From the NCBI RefSeq assembly GCF_900163965.1, contig NZ_FULE01000031.1, positions 124,001-188,000 of the forward strand: DNA of 64,000 nt. The letters are read 5' to 3'. How positions within the stretch are numbered: the stretch's first letter is position 1; the number at the start of each line of letters is the position of its first letter. The translations under genes and the position numbers were made by a program. This document shows positions 1 through 10,064 of the stretch, piece after piece. The notes below the pieces were generated by a model. The model was not told where the DNA came from. It ran no database searches and saw only the letters and a list, made by a program, of their open reading frames with translations. The stretch comes from Vibrio ruber DSM 16370. Lineage in GTDB: Bacteria > Pseudomonadota > Gammaproteobacteria > Enterobacterales > Vibrionaceae.

Positions 1-2
1 TT

Positions 3-698
3 GTATGTGTAACTAGTGATAAATGTTATGAGAACCGTGAATGGGTGTGGGGGTATCGTGAAGTTGACCCCATGGGCGGATATGACCCATATTCTAATAG
101 TAAGGGATGCTCCGAGTTAGTTATCAACGCATACCGTAATTCTTATTTTAATCCTGATAATTATGCCAGACATGGTGTTGCAATTGCCTCAGCCAGAGCT
201 GGTAATGTCATCGGTGGCGGAGACTGGGCATCAGATCGGTTAATCCCTGATGTGTTAAAGGCATTTGAACAACAACAAGAAGTTGAGATTCGTAACCCAA
301 ATGCGATCCGGCCTTGGCAGCATGTCCTTGAACCTTTATCCGGATATTTGGTATTAGCGAAAAAATTATATGAGCAAGGAGCTGACTATAGCGGCGGCTG
401 GAATTTTGGCCCTTATAGTGCCGATGTCCGTACCGTTCAATATATTGTTGATAAACTCGCTCAGTTCTGGGGGAATGGCGCATCATGGAGAGTTACAAAA
501 GGCGAGCATCCTCATGAAGCTCATTACTTAAAATTAGATTGTTCTAAAGCAGCTCAACTGCTTGATTGGCATCCCCGTTGGAATTTATCAAAAAGTTTAA
601 AAGGTATTGTGAATTGGCACCATGCATGGCTAGGTGGTGAAAATATGCAAGATTATGGTTTGAATGAAATTAAAAATTATATCGAGAGCAGAGATTAA
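3..698 (+). CDS. rfbG: CDP-glucose 4,6-dehydratase, C-terminal part (5' end outside window)
   Basis: This enzyme converts CDP-D-glucose to CDP-4-keto-6-deoxy-D-glucose, the first committed step to CDP-linked 3,6-dideoxyhexoses. The frame is open from base 3, so the gene enters from upstream. About 231 residues are visible, against roughly 360 in full-length family members. The SDR active-site segment is present: VTSDKCYEN, then YDPYSNSKG, which supplies the Tyr-x3-Lys pair. The conserved [11 protein letters not shown] and [14 protein letters not shown] blocks of RfbG proteins follow. The stop lies two bases before rfbH, so the two are co-transcribed. The cytidylyltransferase (rfbF) that makes its substrate would be expected just upstream, outside the window. 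Confidence 0.93.
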   Translation, partial: VCVTSDKCYENREWVWGYREVDPMGGYDPYSNSKGCSELVINAYRNSYFNPDNYARHGVAIASARAGNVIGGGDWASDRLIPDVLKAFEQQQEVEIRNPNAIRPWQHVLEPLSGYLVLAKKLYEQGADYSGGWNFGPYSADVRTVQYIVDKLAQFWGNGASWRVTKGEHPHEAHYLKLDCSKAAQLLDWHPRWNLSKSLKGIVNWHHAWLGGENMQDYGLNEIKNYIESRD

Positions 699-700
699 GC

Positions 701-2017
701 ATGACTGAGCAAGAACTACGAACTCAAATCGCAGAATTAGTGAGCCAATATGCTGAACAAAAATATCAACATAAGGCTTTTAATCCGGGTGCAGATGTTA
801 TCCCACCTTCTGGTAAAGTTCTTGGTAAAGAAGAGCTTCAATATATGGTTGAAGCATCCTTAGATGGCTGGTTGACAACGGGGCGGTTTAATCGAGCTTT
901 TGAGAAAAAATTAGGCGAATCCTTTGGTGGGGGGCATGTATTGACAACGACGTCAGGCTCTTCTGCGAATTTATTGGCAATGACAGCCCTGACATCACCA
1001 AAGCTAAAGGATCGTGCTCTCAAACCAGGGGATGAAGTGATTACTGTGGCTGCAGGATTCCCAACAACTGTAAATCCCATTATTCAGAATGGATTAATTC
1101 CTGTCTTTGTTGACGTAGATATACCAACTTATAATGTGGATGCGCGGTTAATTGAAGCTGCTGTGACAGAAAAAACTAAAGCAATTATGATTGCTCACAC
1201 CTTAGGGAATCCATTTAATCTAGCCGAAATTAAGCAAATTACTGACAAGTATAATTTGTGGCTTGTCGAAGATTGTTGTGATGCATTGGGAACCCTTTAT
1301 GATGGTAAGCATGTCGGCACTTTTGGTGATATAGCAACGGTCAGTTTTTACCCAGCTCATCATATTACTATGGGAGAAGGTGGAGCAATTTTCACTCAGT
1401 CAGGTAAGTTGAGACGAATAATCGAATCATTTAGAGATTGGGGCAGAGATTGTTACTGTGATCCTGGATGCGATAATACATGTGGACAACGCTTTTGCCA
1501 GCAATTGGGGGCACTACCCTACGGTTATGATCATAAGTACACATATTCGCACTTAGGTTACAATCTTAAAATTACAGATATGCAAGCTGCTTGTGGATTA
1601 GCCCAACTTGATAAACTGCCGGAATTTGTTCGAAAACGAAAAGAAAATTTTATTTATTTAAAGGAAAAATTACAGAGTTGTGCTGATTTTATTGAATTGC
1701 CAGAGTCCACCAATAATTCAGAGCCATCTTGGTTTGGATTCCCAATTACATTGAAAGAAAGCTCGAAGGTAAGTCGTGTTGAATTGATCCAATTCTTAGA
1801 TGAAGCGAAGATTGGTACGCGACTATTATTTGCTGGAAACTTAACTCGGCAGCCTTATTTTTCTAATGTCAAATACCGAGTTGTTGGAGAACTAACCAAC
1901 ACTGACCGAATTATGAATCAAACATTCTGGATTGGTTTGTATCCTGGACTAGATATAATTCATTTTGACTATATTGTGCATAAATTTGAAGAGTTTTTCG
2001 GGCTGAGCTATTCATAA
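701..2017 (+). CDS. rfbH: CDP-4-keto-6-deoxy-D-glucose 3-dehydrase (E1)
   Basis: This PMP-dependent iron-sulfur dehydrase removes the 3-hydroxyl of CDP-4-keto-6-deoxyglucose, working with a separate reductase (E3). At 438 residues it is full length. It has the aminotransferase fold, but the usual PLP-binding lysine is replaced by histidine at position 220 ([13 protein letters not shown]), the hallmark of E1. The [2Fe-2S] cysteines match the family spacing Cys-x57-Cys-x-Cys-x7-Cys exactly (C193, C251, C253, C261). It sits directly between rfbG and a CDP-sugar reductase-like gene. The E3 reductase gene (rfbI/ddhD) is not in the window and would have to lie upstream or elsewhere. Confidence 0.95.
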   Translation: MTEQELRTQIAELVSQYAEQKYQHKAFNPGADVIPPSGKVLGKEELQYMVEASLDGWLTTGRFNRAFEKKLGESFGGGHVLTTTSGSSANLLAMTALTSPKLKDRALKPGDEVITVAAGFPTTVNPIIQNGLIPVFVDVDIPTYNVDARLIEAAVTEKTKAIMIAHTLGNPFNLAEIKQITDKYNLWLVEDCCDALGTLYDGKHVGTFGDIATVSFYPAHHITMGEGGAIFTQSGKLRRIIESFRDWGRDCYCDPGCDNTCGQRFCQQLGALPYGYDHKYTYSHLGYNLKITDMQAACGLAQLDKLPEFVRKRKENFIYLKEKLQSCADFIELPESTNNSEPSWFGFPITLKESSKVSRVELIQFLDEAKIGTRLLFAGNLTRQPYFSNVKYRVVGELTNTDRIMNQTFWIGLYPGLDIIHFDYIVHKFEEFFGLSYS

Positions 2018-2021
2018 TCAT

Positions 2022-2879
2022 ATGAGAATTATAATCCTAGGGGTAAATGGCTACTTGGGGAGAAATCTATCCAAGTATTTATCACGAAAAAACAATTCTA
2101 TAGTTGGGTTGGTTAGACATCCGTTTTCTAGTGAATATTGCCAAGTTGTCGATATAAACCATCCTGAGTGGAAACAATCTATTTTAAATTTTAATCCAGA
2201 GTTAATTATTAATACAGTGACATGCTATGGAAGAAATGGAGAGTCAATCAATGAAATTTTAGAGGCAAATGTTACGTTCCCTATAAAAATTATTGATAGC
2301 ATACTTGAAGAAAATAAAAATTTTAGAATTATTAATTGTGGGAGTAGTTTGCCCAAAAATATTAACTTATATTCTCTAACAAAACATCATCTTGACGAAA
2401 TTTTTATTCATTATTCACACCTGCATAATATTGATTATATTAATCTGAATCTGGAAGGGTTTTATGGGGTTCAGTGTCATAATTCGTTTGTTAATAATAT
2501 TTTTCAACTCTGTGTTCGTGGTGATGAAATTAAATTAACACCCGGAGAGCAATATAGAGATTACATTCATATAGAAGATGTGTTAACAGCTATTGAAACG
2601 GTGATAAAAAACATTTATCCACTTAGTGGGTATAATAAAGTAGATATAGGTACAGGAAGTTCTATACAAATAAAAGAACTAGTAGATAAAATATGTAATT
2701 TAACAGGTTATAATAAAAAACCATTATATGGTGTTTTGAAATATAGAGATAACGAGTTAATGAAGAGTTGTGCTGATATTAGTGTATTGTCTAGTCTAGG
2801 GTGGAAAGCATCACACAATATAGATAGTGGGTTATCTGATCTATACTTGAATGAGTTTAGTGATTGTTTTGAAGGATAA
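2022..2879 (+). CDS. NAD(P)-dependent CDP-sugar reductase, abequose/paratose synthase-like
   Basis: This is an extended SDR protein of 285 residues. It has an N-terminal nucleotide-binding glycine motif (GVNGYLGR, residues 7-14) and a YSLTK active-site pair (Y117, K121). Its size and its place right after rfbG-rfbH fit the enzyme that reduces CDP-4-keto-3,6-dideoxyglucose at C4. That product would be CDP-abequose (RfbJ type) or CDP-paratose (RfbS type). The sequence alone does not let me choose the stereochemistry. The gene is clearly more AT-rich than rfbGH. It overlaps the flippase gene by 29 bases, so translation is probably coupled. Confidence 0.75.
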   Translation: MRIIILGVNGYLGRNLSKYLSRKNNSIVGLVRHPFSSEYCQVVDINHPEWKQSILNFNPELIINTVTCYGRNGESINEILEANVTFPIKIIDSILEENKNFRIINCGSSLPKNINLYSLTKHHLDEIFIHYSHLHNIDYINLNLEGFYGVQCHNSFVNNIFQLCVRGDEIKLTPGEQYRDYIHIEDVLTAIETVIKNIYPLSGYNKVDIGTGSSIQIKELVDKICNLTGYNKKPLYGVLKYRDNELMKSCADISVLSSLGWKASHNIDSGLSDLYLNEFSDCFEG

Positions 2880-4134
2880 GATATTTTTATCTATATTTAA
2901 TTCTGGTTGGCTTATTCTGGATAAAATAATCAGATTAATGATTGGTATTCTTGTTAATATATATTTAGCAAGAACAATGGGTGCTGAATATTATGGTGAA
3001 GTTAGCTATGCTATTGCTTTTGTTGCTTTCTTTGATGCAGTCAACCTTCTTGGACTAAATCAAATTGTCGTCAGAGAACTCAGTCAGTCCCAAAACAATA
3101 AAAAATTTATATTAGATGTAACAATATCCCTGAGACTCATTTCTGCATTTTTAAGTTTTTTTCTGAGTGTTTTTTTTGCATTTGCTCTTGGAAAAAATCT
3201 CTTAGCAATTGTTATAGTATCTTGTGGTTTAATATTTTCATTAGGTAATGTTTGTGATTTATTTTTTCAAAGTGAGATTAAAAGCAAATATACAGTAATT
3301 GCTAAAATAATTGCTTATGTTTTTTCTGCTTTTTTCAAGGTTTTTATTATATGGTATGGTGGTTCAGTATCTTTTTACTTAATTGCTGTCCCTCTAGAAA
3401 TGATGACGATAAGCTTTATTTTAATCTATCTTCTCTATCGTAAATATAAATTAGTATTTACAATAAATTTTCCCAAATTTAAAAATGATAGTTATTATCT
3501 AGAAATATTAAGAGAATCTCTTCCTTTAATGATGTCCAATCTTGCTGTTGTAACATTTATGCGTTCAGGGGTCATGGCTGTTGAATATTTTTTGGGTAGT
3601 CGAGCTGTTGGATTATACTCTGTAGGTGCCAATCTTGCTGAGATGATATTTTTTGTACCAGGTATTATCGTTACAAGTTTCTCACCTATTTTGGCTAATT
3701 TATCTAAGAATAATAAAGAACGGTATTTTTTATTGTATCAACGACTGATGTTTGTTTTCTGGTGGGGGAGTTTTATTAGTATATTATTCTATGGTAGTTT
3801 ATTGTATTATTTGATTCCTTTTTTATATGGTGCTGATTTTTCTTTAAGTAAGTATATATTTATTGTCCATCTATTATCCTTTTTACCCGTGTGTATGGGA
3901 TGCTGCCAGACTATTTGGGTTATCAATGAGAAGAAACCTAATATTATATTAATTCAAACTATAGTCGGTGCATTGTTGGCTTTGATTTTAAATATCTACT
4001 TTGTTCAATCTATGGGAGTTATAGGAGCTCCGATTGCAATATTAATTGCCCAGATTGTTCAATCCTTTATTGTTAACTATTTTTTCTGTAAAGATTTATT
4101 TGTATTTACTTTCCGTTCTCTTCTGTGGAGATGA
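2851..4134 (+). CDS. wzx: O-antigen/polysaccharide flippase (Wzx family)
   Basis: This is a 427-residue, highly hydrophobic protein with about 12 predicted membrane helices. It has the N-terminal features of the polysaccharide transporter family (an early amphipathic segment, then NIYLARTMGAEYYGEVSYA). Wzx moves undecaprenyl-diphosphate-linked repeat units across the inner membrane so that Wzy can polymerise them. It starts inside the end of the preceding reductase gene. An alternative GTG start lies three codons downstream, so the exact N-terminus is uncertain. Base composition is very AT-rich, as is usual for wzx and wzy genes. It is the only flippase seen in the cluster. Confidence 0.87.
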   Translation: MSLVIVLKDKIFLSIFNSGWLILDKIIRLMIGILVNIYLARTMGAEYYGEVSYAIAFVAFFDAVNLLGLNQIVVRELSQSQNNKKFILDVTISLRLISAFLSFFLSVFFAFALGKNLLAIVIVSCGLIFSLGNVCDLFFQSEIKSKYTVIAKIIAYVFSAFFKVFIIWYGGSVSFYLIAVPLEMMTISFILIYLLYRKYKLVFTINFPKFKNDSYYLEILRESLPLMMSNLAVVTFMRSGVMAVEYFLGSRAVGLYSVGANLAEMIFFVPGIIVTSFSPILANLSKNNKERYFLLYQRLMFVFWWGSFISILFYGSLLYYLIPFLYGADFSLSKYIFIVHLLSFLPVCMGCCQTIWVINEKKPNIILIQTIVGALLALILNIYFVQSMGVIGAPIAILIAQIVQSFIVNYFFCKDLFVFTFRSLLWR

Positions 4135-4135
4135 T

Positions 4136-5074
4136 ATGTTAAGCATTTGTATTCCTACTTTGAACAGACCCTATTATTTATTTAAAGCACTTTATTCTAT
4201 CTATCACCAAGAAAAAAATATAATACCTTTTGAAATATGTATATCTAACAACTCTTCAGATTCTGATTACACCGAAGTAGAACTATATATACAACAAATT
4301 AATGAAATACATAAGAATATAAATTACATTAAACAAGAAGAGCGACTATCTTTAGATGAACATATGCACTTTGTACTCAATATGTCAGAAGGGGAGTATG
4401 TCTATCTATTAGGCGATGATGATTACTTCAAAAAAAATGCTTTTACTATTTTAGATAAACTTATTCATGATGATATTGATTTGGCAGTTGTTAATGCAAA
4501 CTGGATTGATGGTGAAGGTAAATTGATTTCACCAGTACATTCAGAACCTGTAAATATTGAAGGGTTATCTAAATACGAAAAATACTTGCATCTTTATAAT
4601 AAATGCACGTATGGCGCTCTTCTGGTAAAAAGAACATTATTTTCTGATGAAAATTTTAAAGAATTATATAGTACTTCACATGCGTATAGCTGTTTTTGGA
4701 TTGAGTTGCTGAATAATGACATACCAAGAAAAATTACATGTCAAAGTGGTAATGTCTGCGTTAATTTGAGAGCAGCCGAAAAAAGTTACAATTTAGTAAA
4801 TGTTATTTTTAATGATGTCAACCTGTTTTTTATTAAATTAATAAATTGTATTCGATCTGAAGAAGGGAAAAATTCTGTATTAGAAGCATATAGAAAGTAT
4901 AAGAAAAGGAATGCTAGTATCCAATTTTTATGTTGGTTACAAAAAAGTGGTGTAGATATATCACAGATAAAATATATCAATAATAGTGATAACTCACTTG
5001 TTTTTAAAATGAAGAAGTTATTTTCTTATGCTATATTTAAATTACTTGTTCTTACTAAAGTTGTTAATATATAA
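4136..5074 (+). CDS. Family 2 glycosyltransferase, abequosyltransferase-like
   Basis: This is a cytoplasmic GT-A fold glycosyltransferase of about 312 residues. It opens with the GT2 start MLSICIPTLNRP, and the nucleotide/metal-binding DDD motif appears near residue 101 (LGDDDYF). I chose the ATG at 4136 because GGAG stands just before it and the family domain starts at that methionine; an in-frame upstream start would lie inside wzx. The wzx stop ends one base earlier. Its place beside the dideoxyhexose genes, and its resemblance to RfbV/WbaV-type enzymes, suggest transfer of the dideoxyhexose. That substrate is inferred from context, not proven. Confidence 0.8.
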   Translation: MLSICIPTLNRPYYLFKALYSIYHQEKNIIPFEICISNNSSDSDYTEVELYIQQINEIHKNINYIKQEERLSLDEHMHFVLNMSEGEYVYLLGDDDYFKKNAFTILDKLIHDDIDLAVVNANWIDGEGKLISPVHSEPVNIEGLSKYEKYLHLYNKCTYGALLVKRTLFSDENFKELYSTSHAYSCFWIELLNNDIPRKITCQSGNVCVNLRAAEKSYNLVNVIFNDVNLFFIKLINCIRSEEGKNSVLEAYRKYKKRNASIQFLCWLQKSGVDISQIKYINNSDNSLVFKMKKLFSYAIFKLLVLTKVVNI

Positions 5075-5080
5075 ACGATT

Positions 5081-5980
5081 ATGAAAATTGACTTTATTGT
5101 TGTTGGTGCTGCTAAGTCCGGAACGACTTCTTTATTTTATTATTTGAACAATCATCCAGATATTTTTATTCCAGATGTAAAAGAGTGCCGTTTTTTTTCT
5201 AAGCTAGATAAAAATTTCAAAGGTCTCGGTGCAGAATATTATAGTAATGAAGGTATTACTGATGATAACGACTACAGGAATCTTTTTGCTGGAAATGAGG
5301 ATAAAGTCTGTGGTGATATCTCAAATGATTACTTATATTACTCTACTCGTAGTATCGAAAATATAAAGAAATATGTGGGGACACAAGTTAAAATAATTAT
5401 TATTTTAAGAAACCCTGTCGAAAGAGCATTTTCTAGTTATATGCATCACATTCGTGAAGGGTGGGAAACGCTATCTTTTCGTGAGGCTCTTGATCATGAA
5501 GAGCAACGTTTGGCTGATAACTGGGGGTGGACGTATCATTTCAAAAGAGCGGGATTATATAGTCAATCTGTAAAAGAGTATATTGATAACTTTGATAATG
5601 TGAAAATATACACTTATGAGGATCTTCGTAATTTAGATTGGTTACTGAATGATATCTGTTCATTTTTGAATGTCGATGAAAATGTTATTAATGTCAGTAG
5701 TGTGGAGAAGTTTAACGAATCAGGTAGGCCTCGATCTAAGTTTATTCATGATTTTTCAAATGGTAGAGGAATCTTTGCTAATATAATTAAGCCTATTGTT
5801 AAATACTTAATACCTAAATCATTGATAAATAAAGCTAAGAGAAAAATAAGTAATGTTAATTTAATTCGAGAGTCTATAAAATCTGAAGATAAAAATTATC
5901 TAATTTATTATTATAAGAATGATATTCATAAGCTCGAGACAATCATTAGAAAGGATTTATCTAACTGGTTAGATAAGTGA
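5081..5980 (+). CDS. PAPS-dependent sulfotransferase
   Basis: This 299-residue protein has both signatures of the Sulfotransfer_1/3 fold. The 5'-phosphosulfate-binding loop is GAAKSGTTSL (residues 9-18). The 3'-phosphate-binding segment is LRNPVERAFSSYMHH, with R110 and S118/S119. Such enzymes move sulfate from PAPS to a sugar hydroxyl or other acceptor. Inside an O-antigen operon the likely acceptor is a repeat-unit sugar, made on the cytoplasmic face before flipping. It starts seven bases after the GT2 gene. No PAPS-synthesis genes are in the window, so sulfate activation must come from core metabolism. The acceptor sugar cannot be read from the sequence. Confidence 0.86.
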   Translation: MKIDFIVVGAAKSGTTSLFYYLNNHPDIFIPDVKECRFFSKLDKNFKGLGAEYYSNEGITDDNDYRNLFAGNEDKVCGDISNDYLYYSTRSIENIKKYVGTQVKIIIILRNPVERAFSSYMHHIREGWETLSFREALDHEEQRLADNWGWTYHFKRAGLYSQSVKEYIDNFDNVKIYTYEDLRNLDWLLNDICSFLNVDENVINVSSVEKFNESGRPRSKFIHDFSNGRGIFANIIKPIVKYLIPKSLINKAKRKISNVNLIRESIKSEDKNYLIYYYKNDIHKLETIIRKDLSNWLDK

Positions 5981-5995
5981 TTTTTAAGGGAATAT

Positions 5996-6778
5996 ATGTG
6001 TAAATGTCCAATCGATTCCGACAAAATGAGTTTTATTTTCCAAGAGAAAGTTTTGGAGAAGTACGATGTGAATTATTATAAATGTAGTCATTGCGGAATT
6101 ATAAAAACAGAGACACCTTATTGGCTTGATGAAGCATACAGTGATGCAATTGCTAACTCTGATATCGGTCTGTTAGACAGAAATAATTATAATTCCAAAA
6201 TGGTTTTGACAATTTTAAGTATTTTGAATCGTGTTCATGATAGAGTCGTTGATAGTGCTGGGGGATATGGTATTTTAACAAGATTGTTGAGAGATCGAGG
6301 TATTCATTGTTACTCTTCAGATAAGTATTGTGAAAATCTGTTCTCAAGTGAATTTTGTGGTGATAATGTCAAGAATATAAAAGTATTATTAGCTTTTGAA
6401 GTTATGGAACATTTGTCAAACCCCATAGAATTTTTGAGTGAGAATATAGATAAATACAATCCGGATCTGTTGATATTTTCGACTCAGACTTTTATTGATA
6501 ACCCTCCTTTAAATTGGTGGTATTACTCATTTCATACAGGACAGCATATCACCTTCTATCAACAGAAATCACTTGCTATACTCGCAAATAAATTTAACTT
6601 AAAATACTATATGATTAATGATTCTTACCATATCTTTTCTAGAAATAAAATAAATTCAGTGAAACTATTTTTTATGAAAAATAAAATCTCTAGAAAAATT
6701 ATTCATGTTTTTTGTGAAAGAATATCTAAGTCAAGAAGCCTCTTACAGAGTGATTATAATAAAATAATATCAAAATAG
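5996..6778 (+). CDS. Class I SAM-dependent methyltransferase with N-terminal Cys motifs
   Basis: This 260-residue protein carries a Rossmann methyltransferase motif I (VDSAGGYGILTRLL, about residues 83-96). A post-I segment with LLAFEVMEHLSNP follows, typical of the Methyltransf_23 type. The N-terminus has paired cysteines (CKC near residue 2, CSHC near residue 30) that look like a small metal-binding knuckle. This arrangement is seen in some sugar or polyketide methyltransferases. A strong AAGGGA ribosome site precedes the ATG. Given the operon, it probably methylates a sugar or the non-reducing chain end, but the target is not visible. It is very AT-rich, like its neighbours. Confidence 0.75.
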   Translation: MCKCPIDSDKMSFIFQEKVLEKYDVNYYKCSHCGIIKTETPYWLDEAYSDAIANSDIGLLDRNNYNSKMVLTILSILNRVHDRVVDSAGGYGILTRLLRDRGIHCYSSDKYCENLFSSEFCGDNVKNIKVLLAFEVMEHLSNPIEFLSENIDKYNPDLLIFSTQTFIDNPPLNWWYYSFHTGQHITFYQQKSLAILANKFNLKYYMINDSYHIFSRNKINSVKLFFMKNKISRKIIHVFCERISKSRSLLQSDYNKIISK

Positions 6779-6785
6779 TGGATGC

Positions 6786-7958
6786 ATGATTAGATTTAAA
6801 AGGTGTAGTTTAAAAATATATTACTCTTTAGCTTTTTATATATCAAAGCTGTATATTATAATCAGTACTTTTTTTTTAAAAAAGAGCATGCCCAAGGAAA
6901 ATATCCTGGTTGTTCTTAAGCCGGATGCTATGGGGGATTATGTATTATTAAGGAATTTTTTATATCATCTTGAAAAAAACAATTATAAAATATTTTTAAT
7001 TGGTAATGATTCCTGGATAGAAATTGTACAATATTGTGATTCTGTTTGTATTGATCAATTTCTTCCATTAAATCGTAAGAAGTTTATAAGAAATTTTTTA
7101 TATAGAACCAAAATATTATCTCAGTTAGGCATGCTGAATAATGTAGAGATGGTTTTGTACCCTTGCTATAGTAGAGAAGGATATTCCTTTGAAGATATCG
7201 TTAAAGCTATTCCAGCTCCCAGTAAGATAGCATGGTTTGGTGATCTCTCAAATCAGAATAAGAAACATCGTGAAAAAACTCAGTCCTTGTATACTGAACT
7301 GTATGATGATGATGATGGTGATATTGTTTTTGAATTTGACAGAAACCGTCAGTTTTTTACTCGGTTTTTAGAAAAGGAACTCACTCATGTACGACCTTAT
7401 TTAGATATTCCAGTTGATTCTTCTTTGACTTTACCTAAACTGTATGCATTTATTTTTGTTGGTGCTAGTGCGATATTTCGTCAATGGTCGGTTGAAAAGT
7501 ATGCGGAAGTGGCAACATATATTTATCATGAATACGGATTTGAGATTGTTTTGGGGGGAGCTCCTAACGATATTATTTTAGGGAAGCATTTAGAAAAACT
7601 ATTATATAAAACGTGCCCGTGTATCAACTATGTAGGAAAAACAACGCAGGTGGAATTGATTGAACTCATTGCTCGTTCAACACTGCTTTTATCAAATGAA
7701 ACGGCCATTCCGCATATTGCTGTATCTTTACAACATCCTAATATTTTCGTCGTTTCCAACGGAAATCATTATGGTCGCTTCACACCATACCCAAATTACT
7801 TATGTGATCGATATTTTGCAATTTATCCCCCAGAGCTGGAGGAGATTAGCAATGAAAAGGAGAAGATTGCAAGATTTAGCCGTGGAAGCTCACTTGATAT
7901 ACAAAGAATTACGTCGCAGAGTGTCATTAAGAAAATCTCCGAATATATTAAACTATAA
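6786..7958 (+). CDS. Glycosyltransferase family 9 (heptosyltransferase-like)
   Basis: This 390-residue protein resembles ADP-heptose:LPS heptosyltransferases. It has [23 protein letters not shown] near residue 40 (the GT9 N-terminal GD motif) and the C-terminal GT9 acceptor/donor block with [21 protein letters not shown]. The first 35 residues are hydrophobic and may anchor it at the membrane. GT9 enzymes usually build the LPS core, so finding one between O-antigen genes is less common. It could add a heptose or a different sugar to the repeat unit. It starts seven bases after the methyltransferase and ends eight bases before gmd. Confidence 0.78.
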   Translation: MIRFKRCSLKIYYSLAFYISKLYIIISTFFLKKSMPKENILVVLKPDAMGDYVLLRNFLYHLEKNNYKIFLIGNDSWIEIVQYCDSVCIDQFLPLNRKKFIRNFLYRTKILSQLGMLNNVEMVLYPCYSREGYSFEDIVKAIPAPSKIAWFGDLSNQNKKHREKTQSLYTELYDDDDGDIVFEFDRNRQFFTRFLEKELTHVRPYLDIPVDSSLTLPKLYAFIFVGASAIFRQWSVEKYAEVATYIYHEYGFEIVLGGAPNDIILGKHLEKLLYKTCPCINYVGKTTQVELIELIARSTLLLSNETAIPHIAVSLQHPNIFVVSNGNHYGRFTPYPNYLCDRYFAIYPPELEEISNEKEKIARFSRGSSLDIQRITSQSVIKKISEYIKL

Positions 7959-7966
7959 GATATTTT

Positions 7967-9088
7967 ATGATGAAAAAAGCATTAATTACCGGTATTACAG
8001 GTCAGGATGGTTCCTATCTTGCAGAATTATTACTGAAAAAAGGATATGAGGTTCATGGTATTAAGAGACGTGCTTCATCATTTAATACCCAACGAATCGA
8101 TCATTTATATCAGGATCCGCATGATGAGAATCCAAAGTTAAAGCTCCACTATGGTGATTTGACTGATAGCTCGAATTTAACCCGAATTCTTGAGCAGGTT
8201 CGTCCGGATGAAGTTTATAATTTAGGGGCTCAGTCTCATGTTGCAGTATCTTTTGAGTCTCCAGAATATACTGCAGATGTTGATGCTATGGGGACGCTAC
8301 GCTTATTAGAAGCCATTCGCTTTCTTGGGCTGGAAAAAACAACACGTTTCTATCAGGCCTCTACTTCAGAGCTCTATGGATTAGTTCAAGAAATCCCACA
8401 ACGTGAGAAGACTCCTTTTTATCCTCGTTCTCCCTATGCTGTGGCTAAACTTTATGCTTATTGGATCACCGTCAACTATCGGGAAAGTTACGGCATGTAT
8501 GCCTGTAATGGCATTTTATTTAATCACGAGTCTCCTCGGCGGGGGGAAACATTTGTGACCCGAAAAATCACTCGAGGACTTGCAAATATTGCACAAGGAT
8601 TAGAAGCGTGTCTGTATATGGGCAATATGGATGCTTTGCGCGACTGGGGCCATGCAAAAGATTATGTTGAAATGCAATGGTTGATGCTTCAACAAGAGCA
8701 GGCAGAAGATTTCGTTATTGCTACAGGCGTTCAATATTCTGTACGCCAGTTTATTTCCTGGAGTGCAGCTGAGCTTGGTATTGAACTTGAATTTCATGGT
8801 AATGGCGTGGAAGAAGTTGGAATCATTAAATCAATTCAAGGAGATAAAGCACCATCTGTGAAAATTGGTGATGTTATTGTTCGTGTTGATCCTCGTTACT
8901 TCCGTCCGGCAGAGGTTGAAACGTTGCTGGGTGATCCGAGTTATGCAAAACAGAAATTAGGCTGGGAGCCAACAACAACGGTTCAGGAAATGTGCTCAGA
9001 GATGGTCGCTGAAGACCTAAAAATAGCTCAGCAACATGCATTTATGAAAGCAAACGGCTTTGATGTCCCTGTTTCTCTGGAGAACTGA
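7967..9088 (+). CDS. gmd: GDP-mannose 4,6-dehydratase
   Basis: This 373-residue enzyme is full length. It converts GDP-D-mannose to GDP-4-keto-6-deoxy-D-mannose, the entry step to GDP-L-fucose and related sugars. It shows the NADP-binding [15 protein letters not shown] motif, GDLTDSSNL, the STSELYG catalytic region, and the YAVAKLYA segment that holds the Tyr-x3-Lys pair. The [17 protein letters not shown] block is diagnostic of Gmd. Base composition is noticeably less AT-rich than the preceding glycosyltransferase. It pairs with fcl one base downstream, and its substrate is supplied by manC/manB at the other end of the operon. Confidence 0.97.
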   Translation: MMKKALITGITGQDGSYLAELLLKKGYEVHGIKRRASSFNTQRIDHLYQDPHDENPKLKLHYGDLTDSSNLTRILEQVRPDEVYNLGAQSHVAVSFESPEYTADVDAMGTLRLLEAIRFLGLEKTTRFYQASTSELYGLVQEIPQREKTPFYPRSPYAVAKLYAYWITVNYRESYGMYACNGILFNHESPRRGETFVTRKITRGLANIAQGLEACLYMGNMDALRDWGHAKDYVEMQWLMLQQEQAEDFVIATGVQYSVRQFISWSAAELGIELEFHGNGVEEVGIIKSIQGDKAPSVKIGDVIVRVDPRYFRPAEVETLLGDPSYAKQKLGWEPTTTVQEMCSEMVAEDLKIAQQHAFMKANGFDVPVSLEN

Positions 9089-9089
9089 A

Positions 9090-10064
9090 ATGACAAACTT
9101 AAATGCCCGGATCTTTGTAGCCGGCCATAATGGTATGGTTGGGAGTGCTATTGTTCGCCAATTACAGCGTCGAGGATATCAACACATTGTGACTCGTTCT
9201 TCTAAAGAATTGGATCTAAGAAATCAGGCCCAAGTTGCTGCTTTTTTTGCTGAGCAGCAGATCGATGAAGTCTACCTTGCCGCGGCTAAAGTCGGGGGGA
9301 TACATGCGAATAACACATATCCTGCTGATTTTATTTACGATAATTTGATGATTGAAACGAATGTGATTCATCAGGCGTATACAAATGGGGTCAAGAAGTT
9401 GCTGTTTCTTGGCTCATCTTGTATTTATCCTAAATTAGCAGCACAGCCGATGCTGGAGTCGGAGCTTATGAATGGCTATCTTGAACCGACGAATGAACCC
9501 TATGCGATTGCTAAAATTACCGGGATCAAGTTGTGTGAGTCATATAATCGTCAATATGGTGTGGATTACCGTAGTGTGATGCCAACTAATCTTTATGGTC
9601 CGGGAGATAATTTTCACCCAGAGAACAGTCATGTTGTGCCTGCACTGATGCGTCGTATTCATGAAGCAAAACTATCTGGATTAGAAGAAGTCATGATTTG
9701 GGGAACCGGATCGCCGAAGAGAGAGTTTCTGCATGTCGATGATATGGCTGAGGCCTGTGTCTTTGTCATGAATTTGGATGATACTATTTATCAAGAAAAC
9801 ACCCAGCCTATGCTGAGTCATATTAATGTGGGAACCGGGCAAGATTGTACGATTCTGGAACTTGCTCAAACGATTGCAAAAGTCGTTGGGTTTCAGGGCA
9901 GAATTACAACTGATCCGATTAAACCGGATGGAACGCCTCGTAAACTTATGAGTGTTGAACGCTTGAAAGCGCTGGGGTGGCAGGCTCAAATCGATCTTGA
10001 AAGTGGTTTAAGCAATGCTTATCAATGGTTTGTTGAGCATCAGCAAGAGTTAAGAGGTATCTAG
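9090..10064 (+). CDS. fcl: GDP-L-fucose synthase (epimerase/reductase)
   Basis: This bifunctional 3,5-epimerase/4-reductase turns GDP-4-keto-6-deoxymannose into GDP-L-fucose. I chose the ATG at 9090, one base after the gmd stop, because the family begins with the NADP-binding [10 protein letters not shown] motif shortly after this point. That gives 324 residues, the normal length. The SSCIYP segment and YAIAKITG supply the Ser-Tyr-Lys triad, and [18 protein letters not shown] is a strong Fcl signature. Its base composition is like that of gmd. No colitose or perosamine branch gene (colC/colD, per) is visible, so GDP-L-fucose is the expected product. Confidence 0.96.
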   Translation: MTNLNARIFVAGHNGMVGSAIVRQLQRRGYQHIVTRSSKELDLRNQAQVAAFFAEQQIDEVYLAAAKVGGIHANNTYPADFIYDNLMIETNVIHQAYTNGVKKLLFLGSSCIYPKLAAQPMLESELMNGYLEPTNEPYAIAKITGIKLCESYNRQYGVDYRSVMPTNLYGPGDNFHPENSHVVPALMRRIHEAKLSGLEEVMIWGTGSPKREFLHVDDMAEACVFVMNLDDTIYQENTQPMLSHINVGTGQDCTILELAQTIAKVVGFQGRITTDPIKPDGTPRKLMSVERLKALGWQAQIDLESGLSNAYQWFVEHQQELRGI

